Shown here piece after piece: positions 1-9,191 of a stretch of 64,000 nucleotides of DNA. The notes under the pieces were generated by a model that saw only the letters and a list, made by a program, of their open reading frames with translations, did not search any database and was not told the origin of the DNA. Source of the DNA: Bacteroidales bacterium (GTDB taxonomy: Bacteria; Bacteroidota; Bacteroidia; Bacteroidales; Prolixibacteraceae). Both the position numbers and the translations under genes were made by a program. Location: assembly GCA_012719495.1 (NCBI GenBank), contig JAAYAG010000122.1:1-64000 (forward strand). Direction: 5' to 3'. The stretch's first letter is position 1. The number at the start of each line of letters is the position of its first letter.

Positions 1-128
1 CATAGGACAATGCTTCTGTCGAAGACGGCTGCAAATTTATAAAAAAAATCAAATTGCCAATAGAAAAGCAATTATTTATTCCATAAACTTTGATCTGTAA
101 AGATTTTTTTTCTGTTTAAGAAAATCTT

Positions 129-159
129 TTTGCTGTTTAAGAAAAATGGATTACTTTTG
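129..159 (+). promoter_or_regulatory. Consensus Bacteroidota promoter of tRNA-Phe
   Basis: A TTTG -33 element (129-132) and a TACTTTTG -7 element (152-159) are separated by exactly 19 bp. This matches the phylum consensus TTTG-N19-21-TAnnTTTG. The tRNA begins 18 nt after the -7 box. A 13-bp direct repeat, CTGTTTAAGAAAA, lies at 112-124 and 133-145, and its second copy fills the start of the spacer. Confidence 0.75.
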
Positions 160-177
160 ACGCCACAAAACCAATCG

Positions 178-250
<73 letters not shown>

Positions 251-252
251 CA

Positions 253-288
253 AAAAGGAAAGTTTTTTAAGCTTTCCTTTTTTATTTT
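253..288 (+). terminator. Rho-independent terminator after tRNA-Phe
   Basis: An A-run and GGAAAG pair with CTTTCC followed by a T-run, giving a short A/T-extended hairpin directly after the tRNA 3' end. Confidence 0.7.
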
Positions 289-382
289 AAGGCCATTGTA
301 TTTCAATAATATTGCACCCATGATTGAGGTTCAGAGAGCCCACTAATGGCGAATTTTCCCTCAGAAATACCACCTAAATCAT

Positions 383-390
383 TACATTTG
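383..390 (+). promoter_or_regulatory. Candidate -7 box of the dnaG operon
   Basis: TACATTTG matches TAnnTTTG. It ends only 4 nt before the dnaG ATG at 395, so a start site about 7 nt downstream would give a leaderless or nearly leaderless mRNA. No clear TTTG element lies 19-21 bp upstream, so the match may be fortuitous. Confidence 0.4.
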
Positions 391-394
391 TTTC

Positions 395-2353
395 ATGATT
401 GATCAATCAACAGTTGAGCGTATTATTGATGCTTCCGACATTGTGGAGGTGGTTCAGGAATTTGTTTCTCTTAAACGAAGAGGGGTAAATTATCTGGGTA
501 ACTGTCCTTTTCATAATGAGAAAACACCTTCGTTCACGGTTTCTCCTTCGAAACAGATCTATAAATGTTTTGGCTGTGGCAAAGGGGGCGGGCCAGTAAA
601 TTTTATCATGGAGCATGAGCATTTGAGCTACATTGAATCGCTTAAATACCTGGCAAAGAAATTCCATATAGAAATTGTTGAAGACGAAGAGACACCCGAG
701 ATGGCTGCTCAGCGCAACCAGCGGGAGAGCCTGATGATTGTATCTTCGTGGGCTGCCGAATATTTTGCCAGTTACCTCATGAACGAAAATGAGGGGCGGA
801 ATGTCGGGCTTAGCTATTTTAGGGAAAGGGGTTTTCGCGATGATACCATAAAAAAATTTCAACTTGGATACTGCCCCGATCAAAAAGATTTGTTTACGCG
901 TATGGCCCAGAAACAGGGCTATAAGATGGAGTTTCTCGAGGCAACGGGCCTCTCAATTAAGCGCGACGACTGGGTGCGCGACCGATTTGCAGGAAGGGTA
1001 ATTTTCCCTTTTCATAATTTGGCCGGGCGGGTAATTGCTTTTGGGGGCAGGGTTATGAAAACCGATCCCAATACGGCTAAGTACCTCAATTCGCCTGAGT
1101 CTGAGATTTACCATAAAAGTAAGGTCGTTTACGGGATTTATCATGCGAAAAGTGCAATAACCAAATTCGATAAATGTTATCTGGTAGAAGGTTATACCGA
1201 TGTACTCTCGATGCATCAATCGGGTATTGAGAATGTGGTGGCTTCGTCGGGAACTTCGCTCACAACCGATCAGATTCGGCTTATTAAACGCTTTACTCCA
1301 AATATAACCATCATTTACGATGGAGACCAGGCTGGCATAAAAGCCTCATTGCGTGGAATTGACATGGTGCTGAGCGAGGGAATAAATGTGAAGGTAGTTC
1401 CTCTTCCTGCAGGTGAAGACCCCGATTCTTTTGCCCGCTCGATGAATGCAAGTTCACTGTTGGAATATATTGCAGCCAACGAGACTGACTTCATTCGCTT
1501 TAAAACAACACTGCTGCTGAGCGAAACCCAAAACGATCCTATTGCCCGGGCTAAGCTTATTACCGACATTGTAAAGTCGATTTCTGTAATACCCGATAAC
1601 ATTACCCGTTCGGTGTACATCAGGGAATGCAGTAAGATGCTCGAAGTTGATGAAAATATTCTTTATGCAGAGGTCAATAAAATAAAACACAAAGACGACG
1701 AGGCGTTTGTCGAAAATGAAAAGCGTCAGGCCGCCCGTGCGCAGATGAACCCTCAGCCTGCAGCAACACTTCCTGAAAAGAAAAAGAAGAACCCTTGCGA
1801 CATAGAAGAAAAAGCATTGCTTCGCATCTTGCTTCGATTTCATAAGGAGGTGATATTTACTGTAGAGTCGGATGATGAAGGCGGTGAAGTTCCGGTTACA
1901 GTAGCCGAATATATTTTGTCAGAGTTGGAGCGCGATAACCTAACGTCTTCCGACCCGTTGGTACATCAGATTATAGGTGAATTCAGGGAGCATTATCAGG
2001 AGGATTTTTTCAATCCTGAACGTCATTTTGTGCAGCACGAAAATCCTGAAATTTGCAACCTCGTGAGTGGTCTGTTGGTCGATAAGTATATTGAAAGTGT
2101 TATTTGGAAACGAAAAGGCTCTTATGTCGAAGACGAACATGAAATATTGTACTTGTTGGTGCCTCGCTTGGTTGAGGAGTACAAATTGCGCCATGTGAAG
2201 ATTATGATCGCTGGTATGATGAAGCAGATTGGCGAACTGCAGAGTTCTGATGATCTGGAACGGATTATGGAGCTACAAACCATTATTCAAAACTTGAAGA
2301 AGGTAGAGAAAGAGTTGACAAAGAAACTGGGAAAGCGTGCAATAACCATATAA
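395..2353 (+). CDS. dnaG: DNA primase DnaG
   Basis: This 652-residue protein makes the RNA primers used to start Okazaki fragments, working with the DnaB helicase. The N-terminal CHC2 zinc-binding domain shows C37, H40, C58 and C61. It is followed by the primase N domain and a TOPRIM domain, with the catalytic Glu in LVEGYTDV near residue 264 and the metal-binding DGDQAG near 308. A charged linker around residues 445-465 leads to a helical C-terminal domain for helicase contact. Length is normal. The ATG at 395 gives the conserved N-terminus MIDQSTVERI. It heads a tight run with the next two genes (gaps of 9 and 8 nt). Confidence 0.97.
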   Translation: MIDQSTVERIIDASDIVEVVQEFVSLKRRGVNYLGNCPFHNEKTPSFTVSPSKQIYKCFGCGKGGGPVNFIMEHEHLSYIESLKYLAKKFHIEIVEDEETPEMAAQRNQRESLMIVSSWAAEYFASYLMNENEGRNVGLSYFRERGFRDDTIKKFQLGYCPDQKDLFTRMAQKQGYKMEFLEATGLSIKRDDWVRDRFAGRVIFPFHNLAGRVIAFGGRVMKTDPNTAKYLNSPESEIYHKSKVVYGIYHAKSAITKFDKCYLVEGYTDVLSMHQSGIENVVASSGTSLTTDQIRLIKRFTPNITIIYDGDQAGIKASLRGIDMVLSEGINVKVVPLPAGEDPDSFARSMNASSLLEYIAANETDFIRFKTTLLLSETQNDPIARAKLITDIVKSISVIPDNITRSVYIRECSKMLEVDENILYAEVNKIKHKDDEAFVENEKRQAARAQMNPQPAATLPEKKKKNPCDIEEKALLRILLRFHKEVIFTVESDDEGGEVPVTVAEYILSELERDNLTSSDPLVHQIIGEFREHYQEDFFNPERHFVQHENPEICNLVSGLLVDKYIESVIWKRKGSYVEDEHEILYLLVPRLVEEYKLRHVKIMIAGMMKQIGELQSSDDLERIMELQTIIQNLKKVEKELTKKLGKRAITI

Positions 2354-2362
2354 ATCAAATGT

Positions 2363-2848
2363 ATGAGAACTGTTTCTATTCAAGATAAAGCGGCCATCGA
2401 GTCGGTTATACGTTCATGTCGGACTTGTTTTCTGGGCTTGAGCGACGAAAATAATCAACCCTATGTTGTGCCTATGAATTTTGGGTATTCCGATGGGTTT
2501 ATCTATCTCCACTCAGCCAAAGAAGGCCGGAAATGGCAAGTTATGAATTCAAACCCTAAAGCTTGTGTTACATTCTGTCTGGGCGATGAGTTGGCCTGGC
2601 AAGATGAACATATTGCCTGCAGCTGGCGGGTTAAATCGAAAACAGTAATTGCCGAGGGAACCCTCGAGTTTGTTGATGATTTTGAGGAAAAGAAGAATAT
2701 CCTGAAAATATTTATGGCACAATATAGCGATCGTGAGTTTGAGTTTGGAGCTCCTGCCGTGCGAAATGTAGGGGTAATTCGAATGAAAATTGATGTATTG
2801 TCGGCAAAAGAATTTGGGGCGAAAGCAATAACCCCATGGAATTCATAA
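2363..2848 (+). CDS. Pyridoxamine 5'-phosphate oxidase-like flavin-binding protein
   Basis: This 161-residue protein looks like a split-barrel flavin-binding protein of the NimA/pyridoxamine-oxidase-like group. The segment CFLGLSDENNQPYVVPMNFGY is the typical first strand pair of these folds, followed by IYLHSAKEGRKW, the usual FMN-phosphate region. Family members bind FMN or FAD and reduce small substrates, but the substrate here cannot be read from sequence. It sits 9 nt after dnaG and 8 nt before the SDR gene and is probably co-transcribed. No signal peptide is present. Family assignment is good; function is open. Confidence 0.8.
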   Translation: MRTVSIQDKAAIESVIRSCRTCFLGLSDENNQPYVVPMNFGYSDGFIYLHSAKEGRKWQVMNSNPKACVTFCLGDELAWQDEHIACSWRVKSKTVIAEGTLEFVDDFEEKKNILKIFMAQYSDREFEFGAPAVRNVGVIRMKIDVLSAKEFGAKAITPWNS

Positions 2849-2856
2849 GTGTTTGA

Positions 2857-3891
2857 ATGATGAAAAAAGTGTTGGTTACCGGAGCCACCGGAATGTTAGG
2901 GTCCCGATTAGTATTCGATTTATTTAGCCTCGGGGTAAAAGTGAGGGCTATTTATCGGAGTCAAGCGCGTATCGATATATTTCGACGGTATATTAAACTG
3001 TATGGAGGTGATCCTGAGCGTGTAGTCGAATGGGTGGAATGGTGCGAAGCCGACTTGCTTAATTTTCATGAAATGAAAGATGCCCTCGAAGGGGTTGAGA
3101 TGGTTTACCATTGTGCCGCCATGGTTTCATTTTATCTGCCCGACAGAAGTGAAATGCTCCGGATCAACGTAAATGGAACAGGAAACCTTGTAAATGCCTG
3201 CCTCGAAACCGGGGTTAAAAGGATCTGTCATGTTAGCTCGATTGCTGCACTTGGAAAAGCCGAGGGCGATGGTCCAATTGATGAAACGGCCACATGGATT
3301 CCCGAAGAAAAACATTCGGGTTACAGCATCGCAAAATTTCACTCCGAGATGGAAATATGGCGTGGGGTAGAAGAGGGCTTGAAGGCTATAATTGTGAACC
3401 CTTCGGTAATTATTGGTCCTGGCGATTGGAAAAACGGAAGTTCAGCATTTTATGGTCAGTTGGCGCGGGGATTGCGCTTTTATTCAAGTGGGGCTACCGG
3501 CTTTGTCGACGTGCGAGATGTTTCGGCGGCTATGCTTTTGCTAACTCATGATGAAAACTTTTTGCAGGCCTGCGGAAATCGGTTTTTGCTGAATGCCGCA
3601 AACTTATCGTATCGCGAATTCTTCACCAAAATCGCCCTTTCGATAAATGCTAAAGTGCCCACGTTGCCTGTAACCAATGTAATGCTTTCGTTGGCTTGGC
3701 GCCTGGCTTTTCTGGCAGGAAAAGTAACAGGGAATAAGCCGCAAATTACTCAGGAGACTGCTTTAAGTGCATCGAAAAAAGCTACATATAATGGCTCAAG
3801 AATTTGTCGTGAGTACGGATTCACGTATCGGCCTATTGACGAGTCAATCATTGAAATTGGAAAGATATATCTTACTGATACTACCCGGTGA
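2857..3891 (+). CDS. NAD(P)-dependent epimerase/dehydratase (extended SDR)
   Basis: This 344-residue protein has the Rossmann nucleotide motif GATGMLG at residues 9-15. It also has the catalytic Tyr-x3-Lys (YSIAK, near residue 156) and the upstream Ser (HVSSIAALG). These define the extended short-chain dehydrogenase family, in which sugar-nucleotide epimerases, dihydroflavonol-reductase-like and 3-beta-HSD-like enzymes occur. Sequence alone does not settle the substrate. It ends the dnaG run. The downstream hairpin at 3965 lies between it and the convergent groEL. Confidence 0.85.
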   Translation: MMKKVLVTGATGMLGSRLVFDLFSLGVKVRAIYRSQARIDIFRRYIKLYGGDPERVVEWVEWCEADLLNFHEMKDALEGVEMVYHCAAMVSFYLPDRSEMLRINVNGTGNLVNACLETGVKRICHVSSIAALGKAEGDGPIDETATWIPEEKHSGYSIAKFHSEMEIWRGVEEGLKAIIVNPSVIIGPGDWKNGSSAFYGQLARGLRFYSSGATGFVDVRDVSAAMLLLTHDENFLQACGNRFLLNAANLSYREFFTKIALSINAKVPTLPVTNVMLSLAWRLAFLAGKVTGNKPQITQETALSASKKATYNGSRICREYGFTYRPIDESIIEIGKIYLTDTTR

Positions 3892-3964
3892 GGATTGTCC
3901 GGTGATAAAATATTTCTTGATAAGTTTTCTTTAGTAACAATCCAATATAATTTTAATGATAAAG

Positions 3965-4002
3965 AAAAAGGTTGCCTGCCAATTTGAACAGACAACCTTT
4001 TA
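3965..4002. terminator. Bidirectional terminator between the SDR gene and groEL
   Basis: AAAAGGTTG (3966-3974) pairs perfectly with CAACCTTTT (3993-4001). A and T runs on either side let it serve both converging transcripts. Confidence 0.75.
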
Positions 4003-4024
4003 GGTAATTATCGTGGATATGATG

Positions 4025-5680
<1,656 letters not shown>

Positions 5681-5688
5681 TTAAGAAA

Positions 5689-5967
5689 TTAAGCAATGTA
5701 GAGAACATCACTCTGAGAAAGTAAAAGATAATCAGTACCATCAATGTGTAATTCGGTGCCGGCATATTTACGATAGAATACAGTGTCGCCTGCTTTTACT
5801 TCCATCGTTTCGTCTTTCAATGCAGCTCCGGTCATTACAACTACTCCTTGCTGGGGCTTTTCTTTTGCTGAGTCGGGAATAATGATACCACTTGCCGTTT
5901 TTTCTTCTGCGGCTTTGGGTTCTACCAGGATTTTTCCTGCTAAAATTTTACCTTTTAAATCTGCCAT
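5689..5967 (-). CDS. groS: Co-chaperonin GroES (10 kDa)
   Basis: This 92-residue protein is the lid of the GroEL folding chamber. The start MADLKGKILAGKILVEPKAAEEKT, the mobile loop with SGIIIPDSAKEKP, and the C-terminal YAGTELHIDGTDYLLLSQSDVL are typical. It is the promoter-proximal gene of the groES-groEL pair. The start ATG at 5967 gives a full-length protein. Confidence 0.97.
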   Translation of the reverse strand: MADLKGKILAGKILVEPKAAEEKTASGIIIPDSAKEKPQQGVVVMTGAALKDETMEVKAGDTVFYRKYAGTELHIDGTDYLLLSQSDVLYIA

Positions 5968-6331
5968 TTTTTATGATTTTAAAGTTTAACATGCATTTTT
6001 TATTCGTGCATGAGGTTTCACAGATTTTGTGCCAATTGATTTTTCTGCCATTTTTTTACCTTATTTAATGGCGCCTCTGCCAATTCTCAGGCATATTTGT
6101 CTGTTTTTGATGTGTAAGCATTGGATAATAAGCTGTTTAGAGGCAAGAAAAGCCTGTCAGTGTGTCATACTTTGGGCTTTTTTGAAGTGTCTTGTTTTTA
6201 TTAAGCATGAAAAGCTTGTGTCGCAAGTTGTTACCGGCGCGAGTATTTTTCCTTCTTTTATATAATTGGTTAAAAAGAATGTTTTAGAAAAATTATACTC
6301 TTCTTGTATGTTGTTTATGGTTCTTATTACT
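5968..6331. other. 364-bp non-coding region upstream of groES
   Basis: This gap separates groES from the end of the HTH gene, both on the minus strand, and must hold the groES promoter. I see no TAnnTTTG box on the minus strand and no CIRCE operator. The only structure noted is a weak 6-bp dyad, CATGCA (5990-5995) and TGCATG (6007-6012), in the groES leader. Confidence 0.5.
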
Positions 6332-6517
6332 CTATTGACTCATCGACTTTGGGTCAAGATGCTGATCGAACCAGTTGTCGATGACCGATCTTCTGAAGCG
6401 CCATTCTTTGCCGAGTTTGGCTGCAGGTATTTTCCCGTTCTGCGCCCATGTGTATATTGTTTGAGGCTTGAGTTTTAAGTATTTTGCCACCTCTTCAATA
6501 GTCATTATTTCATCCAT
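6332..6517 (-). CDS. Small excisionase/BldC-like winged-helix DNA-binding protein
   Basis: This 61-residue protein is almost entirely one MerR/excisionase-type winged helix. MTIEEVAKYLKLKPQTIYTWAQNGKIPAAKLGKEWRFRRSVIDNWF contains the helix-turn-helix, the wing (KLGKEWRF) and the last helix. There is no effector or dimerisation domain. Single-domain proteins of this kind, such as lambda Xis and Streptomyces BldC, bind direct repeats cooperatively. Its ATG overlaps the stop of the membrane protein gene by one base (TAATG), so translation is probably coupled. By inference it may regulate its own operon through the tandem decamers at 7491-7530. Confidence 0.85.
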   Translation of the reverse strand: MDEIMTIEEVAKYLKLKPQTIYTWAQNGKIPAAKLGKEWRFRRSVIDNWFDQHLDPKSMSQ

Positions 6518-7302
6518 TATTTTTCATTCAACAGGTTAAATACCATGGTGTCGTTAAGTTGGTTCAGGCTGTCTTTAGATGGTATGCCTGTAACTGCTTC
6601 CTTATTGTCGGTATCGTTTGATGCCGACCATAGTTGCTTCACTGAATAAACAATTGCGGTATAAAAGTTCCCTTCATATTCTCTGAAAAGTTTAAAGTCT
6701 TCATTTTTATTACATAAGAATGGCCTCAAGTTCCAAGAGAGCTGTATGCCAACAAAGGCCAAGATAATAAACCAAATTTTAAAAACCGAAACGCCAATAT
6801 GCGGATAAATACTTTTTCTTTCACAGGCATATTTTAGTGCATCGACCATTAGCCGCATCCCAAAAATTCCTGAGAAAATAAAGATGGCAACGTGCAACAG
6901 TTGCAGAAAATGGTAGTTCCCGCCTGTAATCTGGAAGAGTATGATTATTGGGGCAAAGGAAAATGCGATGGATGCTGTAAGTACAAATCCGCTGAGAATT
7001 ATTACCAACATTTGCGATAGTGGCATTTTAGAGCCGAGAACTTGCTGGATGACAAAAAATGATGGGAAGCAAATAGCTATTGTGCTTAAAAACAAGAATG
7101 TTACTTTCAGACCGGCCACAAGCGATTGCAGAAAGCTGTGATAACTGCCCATCACAACACCGTATAGAAAAGTAAAGAGACAAATGATGGCCATTTGTTG
7201 AAGGATCAATTTTCGTGTTTCTTCTTTCGACCGTTCGTCGAAATACGACTCAGTGTTTTGAAAAACACTAAATACATTCATGAATTGGTTTTTCTTTTTC
7301 AT
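6517..7302 (-). CDS. Multipass membrane protein of unknown function
   Basis: This 261-residue protein has about five hydrophobic segments, roughly at residues 31-50, 58-83, 92-120, 131-155 and 168-190. A polar C-terminal tail of about 65 residues follows. The segment IQLSWNLRPFLCNKNEDFKL followed by REYEGNFYTAIV resembles a recurring Q-x-x-W-x-LRPF...EGNFY motif that I recall from uncharacterised bacterial membrane proteins. I cannot name a function. The start ATG overlaps the stop of the 46-codon ORF by four bases (ATGA), and its own stop overlaps the HTH gene start. The three genes therefore form one tightly coupled unit. Confidence 0.8.
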   Translation of the reverse strand: MKKKNQFMNVFSVFQNTESYFDERSKEETRKLILQQMAIICLFTFLYGVVMGSYHSFLQSLVAGLKVTFLFLSTIAICFPSFFVIQQVLGSKMPLSQMLVIILSGFVLTASIAFSFAPIIILFQITGGNYHFLQLLHVAIFIFSGIFGMRLMVDALKYACERKSIYPHIGVSVFKIWFIILAFVGIQLSWNLRPFLCNKNEDFKLFREYEGNFYTAIVYSVKQLWSASNDTDNKEAVTGIPSKDSLNQLNDTMVFNLLNEK

Positions 7303-7439
7303 ACCGAAATAATTTGTTGTATAATCTTGGATAACCTGCCCTGTTTTAGCTGAGGCAAGTTGAATAATACATTTTCTGCATTTGAGGACAACGAATCATG
7401 TTCGTTTTTTAGCATTACATTAATCATATCGTTCTGCAT
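7299..7439 (-). CDS. 46-residue small protein heading the membrane/HTH operon
   Basis: An ATG at 7439 opens 46 codons that end in TGA at 7299-7301. The stop overlaps the start of the membrane protein gene as ATGA. The peptide begins MQNDMINVMLKNEHDSL and ends GRLSKIIQQIISV. It is polar at the N-terminus and amphipathic towards the C-terminus, with no signal peptide. It resembles nothing I recognise. The exact stop/start overlap is the main sign that it is translated. It could be a regulatory partner or only a leader peptide setting expression of the membrane protein. Confidence 0.6.
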   Translation of the reverse strand: MQNDMINVMLKNEHDSLSSNAENVLFNLPQLKQGRLSKIIQQIISV

Positions 7440-7466
7440 TTTAGCCTTCGAACAATTAATTTGCAA

Positions 7467-7474
7467 TAAAGCTA
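7467..7474 (-). promoter_or_regulatory. Candidate -7 box of the sORF/membrane/HTH operon
   Basis: On the minus strand the sequence is TAGCTTTA, 7 of 8 to TAnnTTTG. It lies 28 bp upstream of the sORF start. No TTTG -33 element is present. The tandem decamers begin 17 bp further upstream, where a bound regulator could replace or block -33 recognition. Confidence 0.35.
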
Positions 7475-7490
7475 CGAAAAAGTTTTTAAC

Positions 7491-7530
7491 TATTGTTTGT
7501 TATTGTTATTTATTGTTTGTTATTGTTTGA
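7491..7530. repeat. Four tandem 10-bp direct repeats (operator-like)
   Basis: Four contiguous decamers read TATTGTTTGT, TATTGTTATT, TATTGTTTGT and TATTGTTTGA. They are spaced exactly one per 10 bp, so each unit faces the same side of the helix. They lie 52-91 bp upstream of the sORF start. The operon behind them encodes a small Xis/BldC-like protein of a type known to polymerise along direct repeats. Confidence 0.75.
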
Positions 7531-7566
7531 ATTTATTTAATGAATCTGATTGAGGAATATAACAGC

Positions 7567-7600
7567 AAAAAAAATGGCTACCTCAAAGGCAGCCATTTCT
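7567..7600 (-). terminator. Terminator of the secG operon
   Basis: Read on the minus strand, AAATGGCTGCC and its imperfect complement GGTAGCCATTT form a stem followed by a run of eight T. It lies 20 nt after the secG stop and separates that operon from the HTH module. Confidence 0.75.
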
Positions 7601-7619
7601 CTATATATGGTAATTTGTA

Positions 7620-7976
7620 TTACTCTGCTTTTTGTTCGGCACCCTGGCCTGCAGTTTCAATCTGGTCGGCTGATTTTGGGAAGTTGGGTGCTTGTGTTGG
7701 GTCAACTGCCGATTGGATTTGTTCGCTCATGATAGAACCTTTGGCTGATTCGTGACGAGGAATTGCAGCGCTGGCCAATATACATAGGAAAAGTAACGCA
7801 CCAGCAAGGTACCAGGTTGCTTTTTCAAGAAAATCGGCTGTGCGGCGAACGCCCATAATTTGGTTGCTACCGGTAAAACCTGCTGCTAATCCACCTCCTT
7901 TTGAGTTTTGAACAAGCACTACTAACACCAATAAAAGGCAAACTATAAAGATGAGGACAATTGCTAGTGTATACAT
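7620..7976 (-). CDS. secG: Preprotein translocase subunit SecG
   Basis: This 118-residue inner-membrane protein is the accessory subunit of the SecYEG channel. It has two hydrophobic segments, residues 2-23 and about 52-72. The conserved cytoplasmic loop VLVQNSKGGGLAAGFTG...GVRRTADFLEKATW lies between them. The C-terminal tail is low-complexity and rich in Gln, Ala and Glu. It is the last gene of the operon starting at 10448 and is followed by a clear terminator. Confidence 0.95.
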   Translation of the reverse strand: MYTLAIVLIFIVCLLLVLVVLVQNSKGGGLAAGFTGSNQIMGVRRTADFLEKATWYLAGALLFLCILASAAIPRHESAKGSIMSEQIQSAVDPTQAPNFPKSADQIETAGQGAEQKAE

Positions 7977-7981
7977 CGTTA

Positions 7982-8668
7982 TTATTCTTTAGATATTAAT
8001 TTTTTAATGTTTTCAATTTGACCGGCAAAGTAACTATTTTTTTCCGGGAATTTCAAAATTAATTTTTGATATGATTGTAAAGCTTCATTATACAAGCCCT
8101 GTTTCATGTATATTTTGGCTAATGTTTCTGTAATCAGCTCTTCTCCAACAATGCTGCTTTGGTCAGCAAGGTCGCGTTCATCATCTTTGTTCGCTTGGCG
8201 GAATCCATCTTTAGTAGTTCCCGCGGCAATAAATTTGTCGATAAGATCGGGTTTCAACGATCTTTGTTCGTTCAGAAGATCATCTTCGGGCTCGATAAGC
8301 CGAATGGCCTCTGATGTTTGAATATAAAAATCGTCGGAGAGGCTCTGTTCTTCGTCCGAAAGTTTTGCTTCTTCCATTAATTTATTGATAGACTCGTTGT
8401 CGAAGGGCAAGAATTCGAAGCCATCGTCAATTCTGGCAGGAAAGAAGAGAAAGCGATACAGCGCAGCCCTGTCGGGAATAAAAACGGCATGTTTCGATAG
8501 TTCTTCCTCGAATTTGTAACTATTAATGTTTTTGAGGTTTCTGAGGTACAAGATTCGGGCTAACGGAAAGAATGGATAATTATCTATCATTTCTTTCAGT
8601 GCGGGAAGTGTCGACTGGTCGAGAGTTTCCGGCTTTTTAAGGATTTGTATGAATTGTTGACTGTTCAC
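7982..8668 (-). CDS. Conserved Bacteroidota protein with C-terminal TPR-like repeat
   Basis: This 228-residue protein starts at GTG (MNSQQFIQILKKPETLDQS). The first 60 residues contain the PFFPLARILYLRNLK motif, common in unnamed Bacteroidota proteins at this locus. The C-terminal 50 residues, ITETLAKIYMKQGLYNEALQSYQKLILKFP, form one TPR-like helical pair, suggesting protein-protein contacts. There is no signal peptide or membrane segment. It lies 4 nt after lptE and 5 nt before secG. Its role is unknown, but it is fixed between two envelope-export genes. Confidence 0.8.
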   Translation of the reverse strand: MNSQQFIQILKKPETLDQSTLPALKEMIDNYPFFPLARILYLRNLKNINSYKFEEELSKHAVFIPDRAALYRFLFFPARIDDGFEFLPFDNESINKLMEEAKLSDEEQSLSDDFYIQTSEAIRLIEPEDDLLNEQRSLKPDLIDKFIAAGTTKDGFRQANKDDERDLADQSSIVGEELITETLAKIYMKQGLYNEALQSYQKLILKFPEKNSYFAGQIENIKKLISKE

Positions 8669-8672
8669 GTGG

Positions 8673-9185
8673 CTACCAATTTGCTACCGATTTGTTATAA
8701 ATATCGTCGATTATTTCTTTAATTATTTGTTCAATTAAATTGTCTTCAACGTCGCTCAGTAGTTGGCTCGAGTCAAAGTCGGCATAGGCCGAAAACTCGC
8801 TTTCGAAGTCTTGTTCTGAGTTTTTTCTGTTGGTGAACTTTACCGATATTTTAATCGTTAAGCGGTTCATCGAAGCTTCGTCGGTGCCGGCTTTGATCGA
8901 AACCGGTTGAACATCGTATTGGCTTATTGTTCCTTCAAACTCAAGGTCGCCTCCTTCGTCGAGATAATTTAAACTGGTTTGTCGGGTGAATTTTTCCCGT
9001 AACTTTTCGACAAAATAATTGCTGAGATTTGGGTTCACAAGTTTTGCCCTGTTAGGAAAATCGAGGATCGAATAAGTTTTTACATCGGGTGAAATGGATG
9101 CACCAGTGAAAGAATAGTTGATTTTACATCCAATAAATGCAACCACAAGCCCGGCGGCCAGTAAAAATTTCATCATTCGCTTCAT
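8673..9185 (-). CDS. lptE: LPS-assembly lipoprotein LptE
   Basis: This 170-residue protein has a lipoprotein signal peptide ending at the lipobox VAFIGC (C20). The mature part, INYSFTGASISPDVKTYSILDFPNRA, matches the Bacteroidota LptE family. That partner of LptD delivers lipopolysaccharide to the outer leaflet of the outer membrane. Its place directly behind the sigma-54-type regulator and ahead of the TPR protein and secG is typical of the phylum. No lptD is in the window. Confidence 0.88.
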   Translation of the reverse strand: MKRMMKFLLAAGLVVAFIGCKINYSFTGASISPDVKTYSILDFPNRAKLVNPNLSNYFVEKLREKFTRQTSLNYLDEGGDLEFEGTISQYDVQPVSIKAGTDEASMNRLTIKISVKFTNRKNSEQDFESEFSAYADFDSSQLLSDVEDNLIEQIIKEIIDDIYNKSVANW

Positions 9186-9191
9186 CGGGCA

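Noticed and set aside
1-128. Partial gene at the left edge
   Set aside because: Short frames at the edge end within 42 to 128 bases without recognisable residues; nothing can be supported.
5968-6331. CIRCE or other heat-shock operator before groES
   Set aside because: No TTAGCACTC-N9-GAGTGCTAA-like repeat is present; the only dyad is 6 bp and weak.
7491-7530. CRISPR-like or minisatellite array
   Set aside because: Units are 10 bp, contiguous and without spacers; no cas genes are nearby.
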